Shown: in pieces, positions 61,578 to 64,000 of the stretch
Layout: the number at the start of each line of letters is the position of its first letter
Position numbering within the stretch: the first letter of the stretch is position 1
From: Bacteroides eggerthii
GTDB taxonomy: Bacteria; Bacteroidota; Bacteroidia; Bacteroidales; Bacteroidaceae
Direction: 5' to 3'
Assembly (NCBI RefSeq): GCF_025146565.1
Contig: NZ_CP102258.1
Span: 1,458,001-1,522,000 of the forward strand
Length of the DNA stretch: 64,000 bases
The notes under the pieces: generated by a model
Database searches by the model: none
Seen by the model: the letters and a program-made list of their open reading frames with translations, nothing else
Told to the model about the DNA's origin: nothing
Position numbers and translations under genes: made by a program

Positions 61578-62567
61578 ATGAATTTTTATACCCCTGTGGA
61601 AATTCCCGGAAGTTTGCCGCAGTTGACGCATGCCGACCGACTGATGTTGTTCGGCTCTTGCTTTGCCACACACATCGGCATGAGGCTCACCAATGCCAAG
61701 TTCCGCTGTGATGTCAATCCATACGGAGTGCTGTATAATCCGCTTTCTATCTCTGCCGCTTTACGGGAAATCGTTGAAGGAAAGAGATATGCTCAAGACG
61801 ATTTGTTCTTCTTTCGTGAATGTTGGCACAGCCCGATGCATCATGGGGATTTTTCGTCCTCATCGGTAGAAGAAACATTACGCATTATCAATGAACGGAT
61901 TGCCTCGGCTCACAATACTGTTTTTAATGCGGATTGCTTATTGTTGACTTTCGGCACAGCATGGGTGTACGAACAGAAGCATACGGGACGCATTGTGGGC
62001 AACTGCCACAAGCAACCGGAGAAAGAATTTACCCGCAGGCGGTTGGAGGTTGATGAAATAGTATTGGACTATACTTCATTGCTTTCCGGATTGTTGGCGC
62101 GGAATCTTGACTTGAAAGTGATTTTCACAGTCAGTCCTATCCGTCACGTGCGCGACGGGTTGCATGCCAATCAACTCAGCAAGGCTACGCTGCTGTTGGC
62201 GGTGGACCGGCTGCAAGCTGCTTTTCCGGAGAATGTATTCTATTTTCCCGCCTATGAATTGGTTTTGGATGAATTGCGGGATTACCGCTTCTACGCTGAA
62301 GATATGGTGCATCCTTCCGAAGTGGCTGTGCAGTATGTGTGGGAGCGCTTCTCGTCCGCCTGTTTTTCGCCGGAGACGTTACAGATCATAGAAGAAAGTG
62401 AAAATATACGTAGGGCATTGGCACACAAGCCCTTTCATCCCGGCTCTGAGGAGTATAAGCGTTTTTTAGGACAAATTGTGTTAAAAATAGACCGACTTAA
62501 CGGAAAATACCCGTACTTAGATTTTCAAAAAGAAAGAGAATTATGTCATATACGATTGAAAATATAG
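61578..62567 (+). CDS. GSCFA domain protein
   Basis: About 329 residues with the motif that names the family near the N-terminus (LMLFGSCFATHIGMRL). LLTFGTAWVYEQ, IFTVSPIRHVRDGLHANQLS and DYRFYAEDMVHPSEVAVQYV follow. The Gly-Ser, Gly-Thr-Ala and Asp-x-x-His arrangement is that of SGNH/GDSL-like hydrolases, with the catalytic Ser in GS and the Asp/His near the end. An esterase or acyl-transferase activity on a cell-surface polymer is plausible. The ATG at 61578 is preferred over a TTG two codons earlier. The end overlaps murF by 25 bp. Confidence 0.85.
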   Translation: MNFYTPVEIPGSLPQLTHADRLMLFGSCFATHIGMRLTNAKFRCDVNPYGVLYNPLSISAALREIVEGKRYAQDDLFFFRECWHSPMHHGDFSSSSVEETLRIINERIASAHNTVFNADCLLLTFGTAWVYEQKHTGRIVGNCHKQPEKEFTRRRLEVDEIVLDYTSLLSGLLARNLDLKVIFTVSPIRHVRDGLHANQLSKATLLLAVDRLQAAFPENVFYFPAYELVLDELRDYRFYAEDMVHPSEVAVQYVWERFSSACFSPETLQIIEESENIRRALAHKPFHPGSEEYKRFLGQIVLKIDRLNGKYPYLDFQKERELCHIRLKI

Positions 62568-64000
62568 CTCAAATCATTGGTGCGCGGCGGATAGGAGAGT
62601 TGTCCGCTACGATTGACTGGTTACTTACGGACAGTCGCTCCTTGAGTTTCCCTGAAGAAACATTGTTTTTTGCTTTGGCAACCAAACGGAATGACGGAGC
62701 CCGTTATATCCGCGATCTGTATGCGCGCGGTGTCCGCAACTTTGTCGTTAGTGAAGAAGGGCTTAAAGAAGCGGAAGCGCTTGGCTCTCCACTTCCGGAT
62801 CTCAACTTATTGGTTGTGCCAAGTCCGTTGAAAGCATTGCAGAAGCTGGCGGAACAACATCGTGACCGGTTCCAGATTCCTGTTATCGGTATTACCGGCA
62901 GCAACGGAAAGACAGTTGTGAAAGAATGGCTGCACCAGTTGCTGAGTCCGGAACGTGTTATCACCCGTTCACCCCGCAGTTACAACTCGCAGATAGGTGT
63001 GCCTTTGTCTGTATGGCAGATGAACGAGCAAACAGAACTTGCCATTTTGGAGGCGGGAATCTCGGAGCCGGGAGAAATGCGCGCTTTGCAAAATATCATC
63101 AAGCCGACCATCGGAATTCTAACCAATATAGGCGGCGCACATCAGGAGAATTTTTTCTCTTTGCAGGAGAAGTGCATGGAAAAACTGGCGCTTTTTAAGG
63201 ATTGTGATGTCGTGATTTATAATGGTGATGACGAGTTTATCAGTAATTGTGTAAGTAAATCCATCTTTTCGGCCCGCGAAATAGCATGGAGCAGGAGAGA
63301 TATGGAGCGCCCCTTGTATATCAACAAGGTGGAAAAGCAGGAGAACTCTACCGTAATTTCCTATCGTTATTTGGATATGGACAACACATTTACATTGCCG
63401 TTCATAGATGATGCTTCTATCGAGAACTCGTTGAACTGTTTGGCAGCCTGCCTGTATCTGATGCTTCCTGCCGGGCAGATAACGGAGCGTATGGCAAAAT
63501 TGGAGCCGGTGGCAATGCGTCTGGAAGTGAAAGAGGGTAAAAATGGTTGCTTGCTGATAAACGATAGTTATAATTCGGATCTCGGTTCTTTGGACATAGC
63601 GCTCGATTTTCTGTATCGTCGCTCACAGAGCAAGGGACTGAAGAGGACACTTATTCTTTCGGATATATTGGAAACCGGGCAGAATACTCCTACTCTTTAT
63701 CGCCAGGTGGCACAGTTGGTGAACAGCAGGGGAATAGAACGTGTTATTGGTGTGGGAAATGAAATCTCCTCATGTGCCTCACGATTTAATATCGAGAAAG
63801 CTTTTTATCCTGATACGGCTGCGCTGATTGATGCCATTGGAAAAGGTGAACTGTCGCTGGAGAATGAAATAATCCTGATTAAGGGCGCGCGTAAGTTTGG
63901 TTTCGATGCATTGACGGAGGTTTTGGAGAGAAAGGTTCACGAAACGATATTGGAGGTGAATCTTGGTGCGATGATTGCCAATCTGAATTATTATCGCAGT
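62543..64000 (+). CDS. Bifunctional MurF / alanine racemase fusion (3' end beyond window)
   Basis: An open frame of 486 codons from ATG at 62543 to the window edge. Residues 1 to about 460 are MurF, which adds D-Ala-D-Ala to UDP-MurNAc-tripeptide. The ATP motif GITGSNGKTVVKEWL is near residue 115, SYNSQIGVPLSVWQ follows, and the C-domain contains LINDSYNSDLGSLDIAL. After KGARKFGFDALTEVLERKVH the frame continues into ETILEVNLGAMIANLNYYRS, the typical N-terminus of a PLP-dependent alanine racemase. This fused layout is known in Bacteroidetes and supplies and uses D-Ala in one polypeptide. The racemase catalytic residues lie outside the window. Confidence 0.93.
   Translation, partial: MSYTIENIAQIIGARRIGELSATIDWLLTDSRSLSFPEETLFFALATKRNDGARYIRDLYARGVRNFVVSEEGLKEAEALGSPLPDLNLLVVPSPLKALQKLAEQHRDRFQIPVIGITGSNGKTVVKEWLHQLLSPERVITRSPRSYNSQIGVPLSVWQMNEQTELAILEAGISEPGEMRALQNIIKPTIGILTNIGGAHQENFFSLQEKCMEKLALFKDCDVVIYNGDDEFISNCVSKSIFSAREIAWSRRDMERPLYINKVEKQENSTVISYRYLDMDNTFTLPFIDDASIENSLNCLAACLYLMLPAGQITERMAKLEPVAMRLEVKEGKNGCLLINDSYNSDLGSLDIALDFLYRRSQSKGLKRTLILSDILETGQNTPTLYRQVAQLVNSRGIERVIGVGNEISSCASRFNIEKAFYPDTAALIDAIGKGELSLENEIILIKGARKFGFDALTEVLERKVHETILEVNLGAMIANLNYYRS

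Noticed and set aside
1..64000. Search for a CRISPR array or cas genes
   Set aside because: Repeats found have 7- or 22-bp periods without 30-40 bp spacers, and no Cas-like protein is encoded.
1..64000. Search for insertion sequences, integrases, prophage or a polysaccharide locus
   Set aside because: No transposase, integrase, phage structural, SusC/SusD or glycosyltransferase cluster was found. The tRNA-Gln 3' end is not duplicated downstream as an attachment site would be.

Overview
The window is a stretch of chromosome from a member of the Bacteroidales, most likely the genus Bacteroides. Three things support this. Promoters carry the Bacteroides primary-sigma -7 box TAnnTTTG, in several cases with a TTG/TTTG -33 box about 19 bp upstream. 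Translation starts often lack a Shine-Dalgarno sequence. The gene content is typical: a NigD-like lipoprotein, DUF5683, GSCFA, a MurF-alanine racemase fusion, fused NuoCD in a complex I locus without nuoEFG, lipoproteins with an acidic surface-export signal, and a stand-alone AICAR transformylase. Most of it reads as conserved core genome. I see no insertion sequence, prophage, CRISPR array, rRNA or integrative element.

Layout. 1-7300: parA-parB-DUF5683-MltD-like transglycosylase-Rel (chromosome segregation, wall remodelling, stringent response), then a palindromic repeat array and a DUF456 protein. 7400-11800: DUF418 membrane protein, SurE, LpxB and a NigD-like lipoprotein. 11830-15100: rsfS-ftsH-cdsA, facing a tRNA-Gln and the AICAR transformylase (15300-16660). 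16700-20950: DUF349 protein, MgtE and RsmA. 21000-23650: a UPF0104-type membrane protein and PepD. 23650-24390: a transcription unit of three tiny paralogous peptides with its own promoter, operator-like repeats and terminator. 24780-32900: a large alpha-2-macroglobulin-like protein, a DUF1573 protein and MeaB. 33000-37300: an EamA exporter, an ATPase/DUF4435 (Toprim) pair resembling the PARIS defence pair, and an MscS channel. 37350-41300: a TonB-dependent receptor with a surface beta-helix lipoprotein. 41480-44800: mannonate dehydratase and an SDR oxidoreductase, divergent from an AraC regulator across a repeat-rich control region. 44900-55150: the complex I operon nuoA-B-CD-H-I-J-K-L-M-N. 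55270-60570: a small exported protein, TrkH/TrkA and Dxs. 60700-64000: a large inverted repeat, an HU-like protein, a GSCFA protein and the start of murF-alr.

The least explained parts are non-coding or very small. (1) Three tandem 24-31 residue cationic peptides lie at 23951-24326, two of them clearly a tandem duplication that includes the leader. (2) Arrays of short palindromes repeat every 22 bp at 6645-6728 and 24551-24616. They share a 17+5 bp architecture but no sequence, and a more complex relative lies at 60695-60850. (3) Tandem arrays of 7-bp A/T-rich units sit directly at stop codons at seven gene junctions, often in inverted pairs; four of the junctions are inside the nuo operon. 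(4) Layered 10- and 22-bp repeats lie between the mannonate genes and the AraC regulator. All assignments come from reading the sequence; no database search was run.
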